This document shows, in pieces, positions 48,943-62,300 of a stretch of 64,000 bases of DNA. The DNA comes from Jacaranda mimosifolia. Its lineage: Eukaryota; Streptophyta; Magnoliopsida; Lamiales; Bignoniaceae. Position 1 is the stretch's first letter. Every line of letters begins with the position of its first letter. The translations under genes were made by a program, and so were the position numbers. The stretch covers positions 13,964,501-14,028,500 of the forward strand of contig CM032133.1 in the NCBI GenBank assembly GCA_018894105.1, in the 5' to 3' direction. The notes below the pieces were generated by a model. The model did not search any database, was not told the origin of the DNA, and was given only the letters and a program-made list of their open reading frames with translations.

Positions 48943-49410
48943 ATGGCAACGCTCAAAGAAATTCTCACTCGACGCCCATTGGCGGCGACCATCCGCCTAA
49001 CAGTGCCGGCGGGCGGAGCAAAGCCTGCGCCGCCTGTAGGTCCGGCGTTGGGCCAGTACAGGCTGAACCTAATGGCGTTCTGCAAGGACTTCAACGCCCG
49101 GACCCAGAAATACAAGCCCGAAACCCCCATGGCCGTCACCATAACGGCGTTCCAGGACAACACTTTCGAGTTTACCGTCAAGTCCCCGTCCGTCACGTGG
49201 TACCTCAAGAAGGCGGCCGGAATCGAGAGCGGCAGCAGCCGCCCAGGTCACGTGACAGCCTCCGCCATCACCCTTAAGCACGTGTACGAGATCGCCAAGA
49301 TCAAGCAGAGCGATCCCTACTGCCAGTATATGTCTCTTGAGTCTATTTCGAAGTCGATTATTGGGACCGCGAATTCTATGGGGATTAAGGTTCAGAAGGA
49401 GCTCGATTAG
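48943..49410 (+). CDS. MRPL11: Ribosomal protein L11 (uL11), mitochondrial type
   Basis: Structural protein of the large ribosomal subunit stalk base, where it binds rRNA of the GTPase-associated centre. A single uninterrupted frame of 155 residues. It has the N-terminal domain (IRLTVPAGGAKPAPPVGPAL, GQYRLNLMAFCKDFNART), the FEFTVKSPSVTWYLKKAAGI hinge block, and the C-terminal RNA-binding domain ending IIGTANSMGIKV. The ATG at 48943 gives a bacterial-type N-terminus without a long plastid transit peptide, and the protein resembles the plant mitochondrial L11 form. A longer frame from 48774 is out of phase and is a shadow. Site II motifs upstream support a mitochondrial translation role. GC content is visibly higher than in the surroundings. 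No intron. Confidence 0.95.
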   Translation: MATLKEILTRRPLAATIRLTVPAGGAKPAPPVGPALGQYRLNLMAFCKDFNARTQKYKPETPMAVTITAFQDNTFEFTVKSPSVTWYLKKAAGIESGSSRPGHVTASAITLKHVYEIAKIKQSDPYCQYMSLESISKSIIGTANSMGIKVQKELD

Positions 49411-51584
49411 TTCAAAATCTCTGTACTTTTTTTGGAGCTATTGAAGTTATACGGGCTTCTGGAACTGGGCGAGATGGAAAATCTGTTTACATTTGCATCC
49501 TAGTATTTTTGTTTCTTTTACAATGCATAACATAAAAGCTGAGTTTTTGTTTTCTGCTTCCGTGTACATGACTCTGCTTTTGTAGTTTGTTCCGTATTTC
49601 TGTGTCTTGGAGGATTCGTTCGGTTGTGCTTGTTTCTATAGAGTAGAGCTTTCGTTAGTTAAGAATGATACATGAGAAAGATACTTTTCTGACTGCTTAA
49701 TGTCTTACATCTCTAACCAATTTCTCTATTTTCACAACGTAAGATGGACATATAATGAGCAGTAAATGTCAGGCACGGGAATTGGGCGGGAGTTTTTAGT
49801 TGCAGAGCTGCTTTGATTTCTAATCTCTTTCGAAATAGTTGTGGTCGTATGTTTTTGTTTTCTTTTATATTCTCGTTTATTTGTTTGTTTTTGCTGTGGT
49901 CGGTAAAAAGAACATGTAAATGCCGGTCAAAAGAGTCTGAATGCCATAGTTTTGCTTTTTCTTCTTGGAGAATTCGATTTTGCTTCTTAGTGTACTAATT
50001 ACCAAGAAGCATGTTGAAATTTCAATATGTGTTTCAAATCTTAGTAGATTTGCTAGGCTTGTTAAAAAGATTGTGTTTTTGTGGTTTCCATTGTAGTTCT
50101 GCATGTTGGAGAGGTTTCAGTTGTTGCATCTTAGTTTAATATTTCCAAACTGACAATGTAAGCAATCTAATAGCGTGTTTGAGTTTTCAAGTGCATAATT
50201 ATGTATAGTCCTGGAGAATTTTCTCTATTATCACAAAATTAGGATGCCTTTCTAATTTAAGAGCACTAGACTGCATCACTGCTGTAACCTGAAGTGCTCT
50301 TAGTGTTATTGGTCTTTCCCTTGTAGAAGTATATTATGAAATTGGGAAAGTTAGTGTTTGAGGGTATTATGATTTTCTTTATTATAAAAGCAGCATGCTG
50401 TAAGATGTCTCCATCAGTATAACTGCAAATTGCAGGGATCATGATCATAATAATTATCTGAAGCTCTTTGTTCTGATAGTAACAATGCTTGGTATGATGA
50501 AAGGTTCATCAAATGGTGAGTTGAAGTTGGAGGAACATTTCTTAAGTTACTTGGTTTGTAATATTTATCTCTATCTCTCTTTGTTGTATTACTTCCCTTA
50601 ACATGTATTGCATCCCTTAAGCAAGTTAAGGATGGACGGCCATATATTTTTCTGTGTATATAACTTTTGTGAGAGGGATTATTGAAAAATGACTCAAGAG
50701 CAGAGAATCCATATAAAGCATGTTACATGTGGTATACCTGACCAATATTTTCTGCTTGATCTTTATATGACATGATCCAAGTGTAGTGCTTGTTATAGCT
50801 TGGATTGATGTTGTTTTATCTAGGCTAGTGGTGTGTGCTTATCTATTTGTTTGTTATGTAATAATATGTGATAACTTTCTCTGGCTGCTGAGGCATATAT
50901 GGAGGAGGGAAATTGGACGTTGCATTTCTTCTTTATCAACCATAGTTTAGCATATCTACCACCACTCAAACTATTGATAATCAGAATGGTGGAAAATATT
51001 TCTTATTTTATTGGCCTTATATTTAGGATTGTGAGCTCAAAACAATCCCCAGGTTGTTTCTTGAGAGTTCTGATTCAACGTAAACCCACACCTTAGATCA
51101 CTGATGGAGAAGAATACATTTTTATGGCATTTGTTTGCTTCATTCGGTGAGACCTCATGAGAGGTGGGCTGGTGTGGGCATCAGGTTACAGTCCGATTAT
51201 ATGTTATAGTTTGTGTTAAAGAAATTCTTACTGAGGATATTTGTGAGGGAATTCATGCATCTTGAAGTGCTTTTGGCTTGTCTTCTAAATAGATTACTGG
51301 ATTTTCATGCCATTTCTTCTGTGGTCATCTGTCATCATATGGTATCATGGCTTAGATATGAATAGGTAACAGAGAAGCAGAAAAGAATGAAAAAAGAAAG
51401 AGAAAGAAATATTTTTCTTCTGTAGGTTGTTTCTCTCCTTGTAGTCTCTCTGATCTAGCTAAACCCCAGCGTGAATCTTGAAGTTGCCAACTCATTTTAG
51501 CTAATGTAGTATTTCTTGGTTAAATATCAATCAAACATCTGCTGAGGGTATATCCATGATTTGTCCACATTGTGCATTTGAATT
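49411..51584. other. 3' region of L11 and intergenic DNA
   Basis: T-rich sequence with no credible open frame. The L11 3' UTR and polyadenylation site should lie in the first few hundred bases. I see no repeat, RNA gene or transposon end. Confidence 0.5.
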
Positions 51585-51607
51585 CCCCCCCCCCCCCCCC
51601 CCCCCCC
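51585..51607. repeat. Homopolymer C(23) tract
   Basis: Twenty-three consecutive C on the plus strand. On the minus strand it is a G(23) run able to form G-quadruplex structures. Its exact length may be unreliable because such runs are hard to sequence. Confidence 0.85.
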
Positions 51608-51889
51608 GTCTCTTTACCCAAGGAAGTGCTTTTCCTGAATGCCATTTGCAGAAGTGTGAAATCCTTGTCCATGCAATACTTCTATTGCTCTACAAATTGT
51701 TGGCTTTTGATTTTCTTCTTGATCATGGGTTTCCTGCTAAAAAACCATTGGTCAGTTTCAAGTGTACCTGCGCTGCTATTTCGAAGGTAAAAGTGTGACT
51801 TGCATGAAATGATGTAATTAACAACAAACATAAACATGTCCATTCTTAAAGTTATTGCATGGATGAGTTTCCTGTTCAAGTCATTCCTC

Positions 51890-52840
51890 GTTGTCCGTTT
51901 CCAGCTTGATAAATGCTATATTAGATCTTGTGTTATTATTAGCAAGATACATTAATGCCCTGCAACACTTAGATATGGTACTTGAGAAGTTTTATCATTC
52001 TTATAAGGACAGAGAGTCTATTCACATCTAGCAAATCTTACAATCATTGGGGTATTTAGTAGATGCGCTCATCCATACAGAATCGTTTTATAATTAATAT
52101 CCAAACATTGCCTTAGTTTTTCAAAAAATTTCATTTTCCTATTCTTTCTTTGATTTTTTGAAGCTCTGTAAGAGTTCCAATAATATTTATCTCATCTACA
52201 TATACATATATATATATAACGAGATTATTACAAAATCTTATCTACATCTTCTTATAGAAACGCATGGGCAAATTGGATCCTTTTTGTAACCCTATACTAA
52301 GATTATTTGAATATGTACAAGGACTTTTTTTAACTTTATTATATAATTTTCTTGAGAAATTTTACATGCTTTGGAAATTCTGAATCCTTAAAAGCTTTTT
52401 GTCTGTGGATTTTGTATCGAAGTGTATGAATAGGTAATAATAACTCGATTAGATGCATATCGAACTTTTCTTGAACTACGTGACTAATAGGATATCTAAA
52501 CATAATTGCATCCACACATCAAAGGATACCGCATTAAATAGATTTGCAAATGTACACATGAAGAAGATCTAGGCAAAAGGAATCCTCAGCTTTCAATATA
52601 CCAAAATGTTCGGGGATGAAGATCTTGATGATCTCAAGTTGATGAAATCCTTGCAAATAAGATGGCATAGAATGTGTCATTTCATAATCAATGTCGTGGC
52701 TTTGTGAAAATCTTGTGCTACAAGGCGTGCCTTATATTTTATTACTTCATTTTTATCATTTCTTTTACGCAAAAACACCCATTTATGTTCCACGAGCTTT
52801 ATGCTTTTAGTTATTTGGATTGCATGTCCAAAAAACTTAT
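51890..52840 (-). pseudogene. Fossil copia reverse transcriptase
   Basis: Minus-strand blocks in correct order. LVEHKWVFLRKRNDKNEVIK then YKARLVAQDF (52790-52700) is the copia RT start. A palm remnant EKFDMHLIE lies near 52450, GYKKDPICPCVSI near 52290-52250, and QVPYLSVAG then a frame-shifted MYLANN-type block near 51990-51930. The usual catalytic VYVDD is not readable and the frame is broken many times. No LTRs are seen. Confidence 0.8.
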
Positions 52841-55800
52841 CAATGATGCATAAGTCTACATTATCGATCTTGGGTCTAATTATAAAATGAAAATATCCAT
52901 GTTCTTCATTAAAAGAGAGACAAATTTACAATGAAATTGATGTTCCCACTGAAACTAAAATATAATGAGCACATACTTTGTTTAAATTTAAAAAAAAAAA
53001 AAAAAATTGAAAGAAATAATTTCAAATATTCCTATCATTTTCCATTCCCAATTCCTCCTTGTTGCTTTTTTTAGAAGTCTACTGCATCCAAATATGTTAT
53101 GTCAGCAAGGCTTACGAATTCATCATCGATCTTTATAGTATCAAGTTTGTAAGCAGGATTTGCAAATTGTCATGCATCACTAAATTTGCTTTGAGGAATG
53201 AAGCATCCAGTGGGCTTCATCATTTTTACTTGACATCAATATCGAACTCACTCACAAATTAAAAATATCTCTTAAAGCCCTTTTTACAGTATTTGTTGTA
53301 AGAGCAGTTAATTGTAATTTTTCCCAAAGATCAGCTTGATTTTTTATTGTAAGGTACTCAGTTTTTAATCCTTCATGACGATGGTGAAGAAGAAGATTAT
53401 TGATCTTGCCTTGTCCTATTTAAAAACTGCAAGTTTAGGAGAGTACATGGAAGATAATTTTTTCTTCTTCCTTTTGTTTTCCTTTTTTTGGGTCATGAAC
53501 TTTACATAATTTATGCTATTAATTAAGCAAGCACTTACCCCCTTCTTGATATGTTTTCGTGTAATGTACCTAAAATACCTTCAATCCACATAACTACAAT
53601 TTATATAGTAACTACTGTTTACAACCTACATATTCTACACCCATAACTATCATCTTACCATAATGTTTTATTATTATTTATGCAAAAATTGAAATAAATA
53701 TCAAATATTATTTAAGAAATTAATATTACCTTAAGAAAGAAATATTTACTTTATGTGCTTGATACCATAAAAATTCTAGCACATGCATCAAATGTGCCAA
53801 AATTGCTAGTACATTTATATCTATACTATTTGTAGCGCCCTGACCGAGAGGTGTCTACTCAGCTAAGGTGCTACTAAAATCTATACCACAAGTTCCCTAG
53901 ATAAGAGAAAATTAAATCTTTCAAAAATCAAAACATTTAATTCCCACAAGTGACATCCATCAATGGTTTAACTTGTTAGCCAAGTATCATAGATCACATT
54001 TAATGCTTTCAATCCTACCAGTCATATCCACATTAGTAATTCAACAGGCTACAATCCGTATATCCATTGGGCTTATTATCTCATGTGTCTTGTAGTTAAG
54101 TCTATCTTCGTCGCTCCTTCTTATCTAGGGTAAAGAATGGGAGGAAACAATACAAAACTATGTAAGTTTGAATGACTTAGTGAGTTATTAACGAAAGAGC
54201 AACACACATTCACAAAGTGATAATATTTCCATAAGTAATGAATCAAAAGAGAATAAAAACACACTGTACCCATTAACAAATCAATAACCTTTTAGCAAAA
54301 CCTGCTGTTGGTGATTCTCCTACCTTATCCGTCCACTTTCGAAAACACGAAAATCCTTATCCCTCCAATTTCGAGTGATCGGCTCAGATAGTTAACCAAA
54401 CAGTAGGCATAGCTAGTTATATGCCTTATCCCCTCATAGTCAGCTACCTCCAACTGGCTATGAGGCCAGATTGAAATCAACGGTATCAATTGGAGATCGA
54501 TCATCGTCAGTTCGTTTCGCCCGACCATCTCCCAAAGCCAATCCCAAGGCCCAGCCCAAGGGTATCTAGTAGTCAGTATAGTATAAGCATCCAACAACAT
54601 TTCACTTAACATGTCAATTTACCATGATAAACAGTAATTGGATAATCAACATCAAATTCATTTCCAGGTAACAATCATGGCGATAATAGAAAATCACATT
54701 TCGAATATTTTTTTTTAGTTTTCCCAACACAATCGCCCTATTTTAGGTAAAACAACATAAATCATGATCAACCAGAAACCCATAATCAGTGTAAAGGGGC
54801 GATGTGTGATAGGATTTCACAAACAATTTATTTTATCAAAACTCGTGTAAACATGGTATTTCGTTCAGAAATTCAACATCTCAAGATAATTAGGGAATTC
54901 AAATAACAACAGCTCAAGAATAATGGGCAAAGGGGAAGAGAAATCCAAATAGACTACCAAGAGCCACACAAAAATCGAAGATCAATATGGCATAGGCGAA
55001 CGATAATTTTTAACAAAAGAAGGATCGAACAATAGTGATGTATTTACTAATATATATATATATATAAGAATTCACATCATGCTTGATTAATAACGATTCA
55101 AGATTTACAGGCAAGCAGAAAAGCTCAGACAAATTGTCAAATCTAACACAAGTGTTGATGAACAGTATAGAACAATCAAACAATAATTATTTTTTGCTTA
55201 CCTGTCCCCTAATATTTAGGATCTCAATCAATCAAATACTTGATCTATTTGCAATTTAGTCATTTCTCCTTCAATTAAGTCCTTTAAATGTTTTACTTTA
55301 AATCATAACCCCAAACATTTATAATTCTGAACAATTACATTCTTAATTTAATTATTTTCTAATGCATTGACTTTTAACATTTATATTTGATTTTTAAAAT
55401 TAATTAACATTTAATCGTGACCAATTTCCTTACTTCATAATTTATTTTGTCAGGTTATTTATCACAACACTAAATATTAATTTAATTTAAAAGTTTTGAA
55501 AGTTGGAGAGTTATACTATTAATGAAGCATATACCCCTTTTAAATGTATTTTTAAGTGATGTGCCTAAAGTGTCACCACTTCTTTTTTTGTTATATCCTC
55601 GTAACTACAACTTATATAATAATCACCTTCCATAATCAACCATTTTATAACCCATAATTATAATTTTATCATATTTTTATCATTATCTTTTATATAAAAA
55701 ATTGTATAAATATATTAAAATTATTAAAATGTTAATATCATATAGAAAATAAGTACTTTTATTTATTTTATTCTCTAACAATTTTAACATATAAATTAAT

Positions 55801-56385
55801 CCAATTGGTCTTTTTTATGTCTACATTTACAATTTGTATAAATATTTATGTGTATATGCGTGCCGCGCGCTCATAGATCTATGAGCACGTAGATTTTTCT
55901 CTAATTCAAATGCTATGAGTCCCAAGCAAAAATAATTAATTAGTATGACAACTTGCATCTATGGACAGCATTGCAATTTACTAATTCATTGTTTTCAATA
56001 GCTTCTAAGAAAACAACATCGTGACTTTCTTCTCTTCTCAACCAACCTTCCCAAAACGGCAGTTTACGTACTCCTCTCATATAGTGTAACAAAAATTTCA
56101 CAAATCCTTGGGCGATATTAAAAATGATGAATACACCATTATCAACACCAAAAAAAGGAAAAACAATAATGATAATAATAGTAATGATAGTTATCATCAT
56201 CAACAGAAAAGTGAGGTAAAAAAAAAAAATTACAGCAAAAACACATCAGCTCACCTCTCTATCAAATGGATGAACCAAATTGCCTCAACTACAACTGCGA
56301 ACCCCCACACAAACACAACATAATAGCATCAGCTTCAAATGAGACGAGAGTGCACACATGATAAAGAATGACAAAAATTGCAGAA
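52841..56385. other. AT-rich intergenic DNA
   Basis: Nothing coding is supported. TA repeats occur near 52202-52217 and 55050-55066. A TGTAGCGCCCTGACCGAG word at 53834 resembles the start or end of some gypsy LTRs, but I could not find its partner. The stretch next to 56385 must contain the 3' UTR of the EH-domain gene. Confidence 0.5.
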
Positions 56386-59300
56386 CTAGAAAGCTTTCCA
56401 ACTATCGGATTCTTTCCGTGGAGTTTGAGCTTCATAGGACGTCTTAAATGGCCCACCAGATCCGAACGGATCTGCTGCATCATCAAATGATGGGAAACCA
56501 CCATATTCAGAGTCCCTGGTGCTATGCATGGAATCAAATCTAGTCAATGACTCGCGTGGAGGAAGCCCAAAGTTATAATCAGAGTCGGCTGTGCTGCGGA
56601 ATGAGTCAAACCTTGTGAGGGAGTCCCTTTGCCCGAAGTATCCCTGATCAAGGTCAGAATCTCTAGTGCTTCTCATGGAATCAAATCTCGTCAAGGATTC
56701 ACGTGAACCAAAAGGCCCACTGTCATGCATGTTGAAGGAATCAAATCTCGAGAAGCTATCAAATGAATACTGCTCTTCTGAACCTTCACTGAACCTTCTA
56801 GGAGAGGTACTAGAATTGTGCATTGGTGTGCTTGGGACAGAATCTGCAAATGCAAATGGACTACTCATAAACAGATTATCTGCGTGGGGAGAGCTTGCAG
56901 AATTGTAGAGTGGAGTGCTGGGAACCGAATCAAAAAATGGACCCTGCTTTGGAAGGGTCGTTTCTGTATTGTAGAGTGGGGTGCTGGGAACTGAATCAAA
57001 AAATGGGCCCTGCTTTGGCAGGATCGTCTCCATGCCTTTGGAGCCAGTTCTAATTGGGCTTAGACCCCAGTCATCCGCACCAAATAAAGAACCTTCAGTA
57101 TGCCTCTCAGGCTCAGCTTCCTGATTTACAAAATGAAGAGGTAAGTTAATGAAGCAGCATTAGCACTAAGAAAAGAATGTAGTGGAACTACCGAAACCAT
57201 GCATACCTTCGGATTGACAGGAGGGTTGAAATCCCATGCTGTATCATAATGGGTATCAAAAGTACCCCAACCTGGTTCATCAAAACCTTTGTCCCCAGAA
57301 AGTACAGATTCACCTCCATATTCACTGCACTTGTAAATCAGGTTGCTTTAGAAATCATAGTTATTAACAGCACAAAGTGTATTGTAGTGCGAAGATCTGT
57401 TGGGGCTATAGCACAGAGCGCAACTACAAGCGCACGCTTAATCAAAATATAACGCACTATATGAAAATATTTCCATATTTTTATAATATAGCTAGGTTAT
57501 ATACCAAAAGTGCCAATAACTATAATAAAACATATAAAGAACTAAACATAAAAACTATTGATAAAAAGATAAATTGTTCGACAAAACAAACAAATGCTAA
57601 AATTATATCACCAAAAGCAGCACATTGTCCTAAATTTTTGTTTGGAGCCCCAACACTCATGAAGCCCAGAAAGTGTGCTGAGGCGTGTGCCTTTGCAAAA
57701 CCCACAGTGTGAAGCGCTATTTACAACTAGGTTAGAATTTTTTGCAGAAGTGTAAGGTATATATAGATGGGAAAGACTTTGTATAGGAATTTGAGTATGG
57801 TGGTCAACCTGGGTACTAAACTCAGAATACCAAAAACTAAAAAAAGCTGGTAAAATAAGGAAATCCAAGATAATAACTTACCTTTGGGTGTCAAATCGGG
57901 GTGAGCCATTTACATTGATGTCATTCGTCATTCTTAGATCTTGGAATTCCTTGGATGGGCTCCCAACTGCGTTACTTCCAGCTGGACTGTCAGGTGGAGT
58001 TCTCGCTGTTTGCTCTGGGTTGTGGATATTTGGTCCGTCATTCTCAGGTACTCTCTCCCCAGAACTTGGCAGCTCTGACTTGTTATCAGCCTTAGTAGGT
58101 GATTTTATGGTACTGCTGTTATCTAATGAAGCAGCCTTTTCTCTAATTAAGGCAGTCTTCAGTTTTGGAGGGGCGGTGACATTTTGCACCTGAAGAGTAA
58201 GCTCTTTGACATAGGTGAATCCTGAAGTGATCACAATACGTGAATAAGTGGATATTATTTGAAACTGAGTAAAGAGACTGCTCGCTCTGGGTGAAATGCT
58301 GTGATAATCATCCAAAAATATTTTAAAATAAACAGAGTTCTAGTTTTACAGTAGTACCTTCATCTTCAAACTTATCCCAAACTTCATCCCAATCAGCTGC
58401 TGCTACTTCAATGCCAGGTTGCCAACCTAGACAGGAGTTTTAACAGCGATAAGCATTGAAAATCAATAAAAATATTTCTCATTAAGCAGGATGACATCAT
58501 ACCCATTATTTGTACTAGTGAGGTAAAATGAAACTAGATTGCCATGCACTTTGATTAAGGTTGTAACCTCTCTGGCGAGTGGGATTTAAGCTTCAGATTC
58601 ATCAGTAGCTTGATATGCATGAACAGTGTGAAAAATGTGACGAAATCAAAACTTATTTTACCAAGTGTGCATGAAGCATGGAACTAATGACGAAAGTGCT
58701 GGTAACTTATCATCCAATTTCATAGCACTGTGCTGTTAGATGAGATTGGACACATAAAATGCTAATTATCTTAACAACAAAACACCTTTGCTAGCTGATT
58801 TAAAGCCAAGCAGCACAAAAAAATCCACCAATCAAAACAAAACTAAGAGAACAGTACACTGCAGCAGAACTAGTTGCATACATAAGTAATCAAATGGTGG
58901 ACAACAAATGTTTCATTTGTTCAACTTAAATATGCAAATTTCAATAACAAATAAAGTAGGAAATACAGAGAACTTAAGTTTTACCATAAGATTTGCACCG
59001 ACCAGCTGTCTGAAAAATCAGTTTCTAATAGTTCGAATTACAAGACAAAAAAAAGCATAGCATATGCAGATAATGAGATGTACCAAATGGAAGCTCAACG
59101 AGTGAAGTTGGTTTCCCACGTAATCCATAAGTTTTGCACCGTTCATTCAAGGTTTTCACTAGTTCCTCAAGATCTGACTGGATTTGATTAGCTTGATCCT
59201 GGTAGACACCAATTTATTTTTTTCACTCAAAAAATTCTGAAATCTTCATCAATTCAGTCAGAGGTACAACATACCTGAATACCATCAGCATTAACTTGTT

Positions 59301-62300
59301 CCAATTTGACAATTGCACGGTATATTTCCATTTTTTTCTCCTACAAAATGGAATAATTGAACTTACACCATCTAACGTCTAGAAAGAATGCAAAGCTTGC
59401 AACCCTGTGTGCAAAGAGCATTGTAGCAATTATACAGTAAAGAAAACTGATGAGGGTACCTGAATATCACGAAATGTGGACTCTTCAATTGTTAATTTAG
59501 ATGCTACATCTCCAACTTGCTTGTACTTCTCTTCATATTTCTTTGCTAATGATTCAGCCTAAAGAACAACTCAGTCAAGTAAGTCAACAGATATCACTGG
59601 ACATTGCGTAACCATTATCTTCAAGATTATACCTCTCTCTTGTCGCCTACAACTTTTTCAGAGATCTCATTCAGCCGATTATCACATCTGCTTTTGTATA
59701 GAATCTGGGATCAAATGGTAGCATTAGAAAGGTGGCATACATTACATTCTCAATTGAAACTTTCATTCATGACAACAGATTGAAAATCTCAGACAGAAAA
59801 TCTGACTAAATGATAAATTGACCAAGACAATGTGACAAACAGGGTATGCTTTTCCCATTGACAGCAACAAATATGAGAACTCGTGAGCCTGAACAAGCTA
59901 ATGTTTTGAGATTCAAAAATGGCGGAAGGGGATATGCATTAGTTACATATTTATCCATATTTTTGTTTAGGCATGTCTGTATCTCAAACATATATAAAGA
60001 CCCACACACGATTTGTGCCTTTATGGTAATATTTTGTTCAAGTGTCTGAATGAATGGTAAGCTTACAAGTTCTTGCATCTTGGCATGGTAGAATTGAATT
60101 TTCTGTTTAGCTTCTATAATATCCTTTTCCAGATCCACTACCTGCATAGAAAAATATAAGCATATAAAAACTAATAATGTTCCTGGGTAAAGAGGGGAAG
60201 AATGATCTCCATTTCTCTTCCCTTTGGTTTAACTCAGTATGCCCTCAACCTAAATCCAAAATGAAAGACAAATGCTCCTTCACAACAACACAAAAGTTGC
60301 GAATTTGGCATTAAATTCTTGGAAAAAGCACATCAGGAATGAGCCATTAGTTCATCCTAAAATCTTTAACCAAGCAACCAGGAAGGCAAACTATGAGAGA
60401 GTTGGTTGAGAACCAGTACGAAAAAGATCACAATAAGAGTGCATCCACACTTGTAGTTAAAGATATCAAAACTAACAGGATCAGGCTACAGTTCCACAAC
60501 TACATAGTATTTATCAAGTGCAAAGAGAGACAAAAACCATTTCGTTTGACACCAAAGTATAGTATGTCTAACATTTGAGTACCAGTATAACCTTACTGAT
60601 TTTCAGAAGCTAACTGAACAATAACTCAAAATTATAAAAACAATAATCCAAATTTGCAGATAAGATGGGCAAACTTTATTTTTTAGTGTTCCTTCTCTAA
60701 CAAAATAGCCTCCTGAACTTAACCTTAAAAATGTCATGCGTCATTTACCTTGAGATCCAACAAGTCAACTAGTCAAATTTTTAAGCAAAAAGCGAGCAAA
60801 ATTCATAAAATGGGTCGTGATATTAGGACGACAATCTCTTCACACATCCAATTTTCACTTGCACGAACTCGGCCACTCTAGGTAACCATATATTAGTTAT
60901 TTTGGCATATATCTAAAGCATTTCTCGATGAATCAAATTTTTAGCAGTCTATGTATCACTTTTTACAGGATAATCTCTTCCAAATTTTGTAGTATTATTA
61001 ACTGCATCATACTATTGAAGTGTGACTTTATCAGTCCAAATAAGTTTGCAATGCATATTAAACCAGAAGCAGTCAACAAATATCGAAAGGTTGTTAGCTG
61101 TATATATGTACAGTCACGCAACACACAATACCATATCCAAAAATGCCATCACTGCTCAGTACCCTAAACTTATACTCCCTTTTCAGGACATCCCAGAATA
61201 AGATCCCATTTCCTAAAATTGAAACCTCTTTTCCCAAAAATCCCTTTTCAATTGACCCTGCACAAAATAAGAATCAAATCACCTTTTTCTCTGCGTCCTT
61301 TGCCTCCTCGAACTTTTTGTTCAGTGAATCTTGCTCTTCTGTGCTAAGCTGATCTAGAAGATGCTTCTCCAGCACTGGAACTTTAGCCTTCTGTTGGATA
61401 GGCTCATCAGGCTGGGGAACATGAACTGGACGAGGTGGCTTTCCTCCACCACCAGAAGTGATAGGACGAGCATTTTTAGTCCCTTGTGGTTGTTGGAAAC
61501 CTAAATACAGATGGGCAGATTATGAGTGGATGCAAATTATATTCCAAAATGACATAGTAAATTGAGATAATGAAATCTAAACCAGGAGTAGGTCTCCAAG
61601 ATGTATTGACATATGCAGCAGCTGGTTGTCCGGAGGTAGGCAACAATGTCTCATCAAACATAACAGAGTTAGGAAGTGCTGTAGGAAGAGGGCGCCCTTC
61701 TCTATACCGTTCCATCAAATAGAGAGCAATGCAGAATTCCCTCAAAGAAAGCATACTATCATTGTCTTGATCAGATAAGTCCCAGACCTGCTTCAACACC
61801 TCTAATAAAACAAATACAACATATGAGATCAGGAACACACATACCCACTTAATAGCGCAGCAAGTTTCTTAAAAGAATACAACATATAAGAGCCAGGAAT
61901 GTGCTTAGGGTCATTGCGGCCAGTAAATATTATTCAATTTGTCCATCTAAATTTGAAAACAATATTCTTATATGGGCACAAGAAGTAGCATATAACAGAT
62001 CAGAACTAGCTTTAAAATGAAAAGGATTTGCAATATTACAAAGTAAATCAACACAATCCAATAAAAACTACAACCATTTGCCACCTTCTCAATTCTAGCT
62101 TTTCTCATTGCAAGTCTGTCCTGATTATGCTAATGGTATTCAATCTGAAATTCCACTAAGTTTATATTGGTCCAATACAGCAAAGTCCCTTCACCTCCCT
62201 TTTAAATCTTTTGGCCAGCTAAAGACACTACACGAGTCAGCGAAATAACTAAAGCTCTTCCACTTTGCAGAATAAATATATTAATTGAGTAAAATCTTTG

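Noticed and set aside
48774..49277. Open frame of 167 codons overlapping ribosomal L11
   Set aside because: Out of phase with the conserved L11 frame, no family similarity, Pro/Arg/Gly-rich as expected of a shadow of a GC-rich gene.
51572..51798. Open frames starting with poly-proline
   Set aside because: Created by the C(23) run; no other support.
53834..54620. Possible gypsy LTR beginning TGTAGCGCCCTGACC
   Set aside because: The word resembles known LTR ends, but I found no second copy, primer-binding site or polypurine tract nearby.
61143..61352. Plus-strand Ser/Phe-rich open frame
   Set aside because: Overlaps intron 3 and the adjoining exon of the EH gene on the other strand; no domain.
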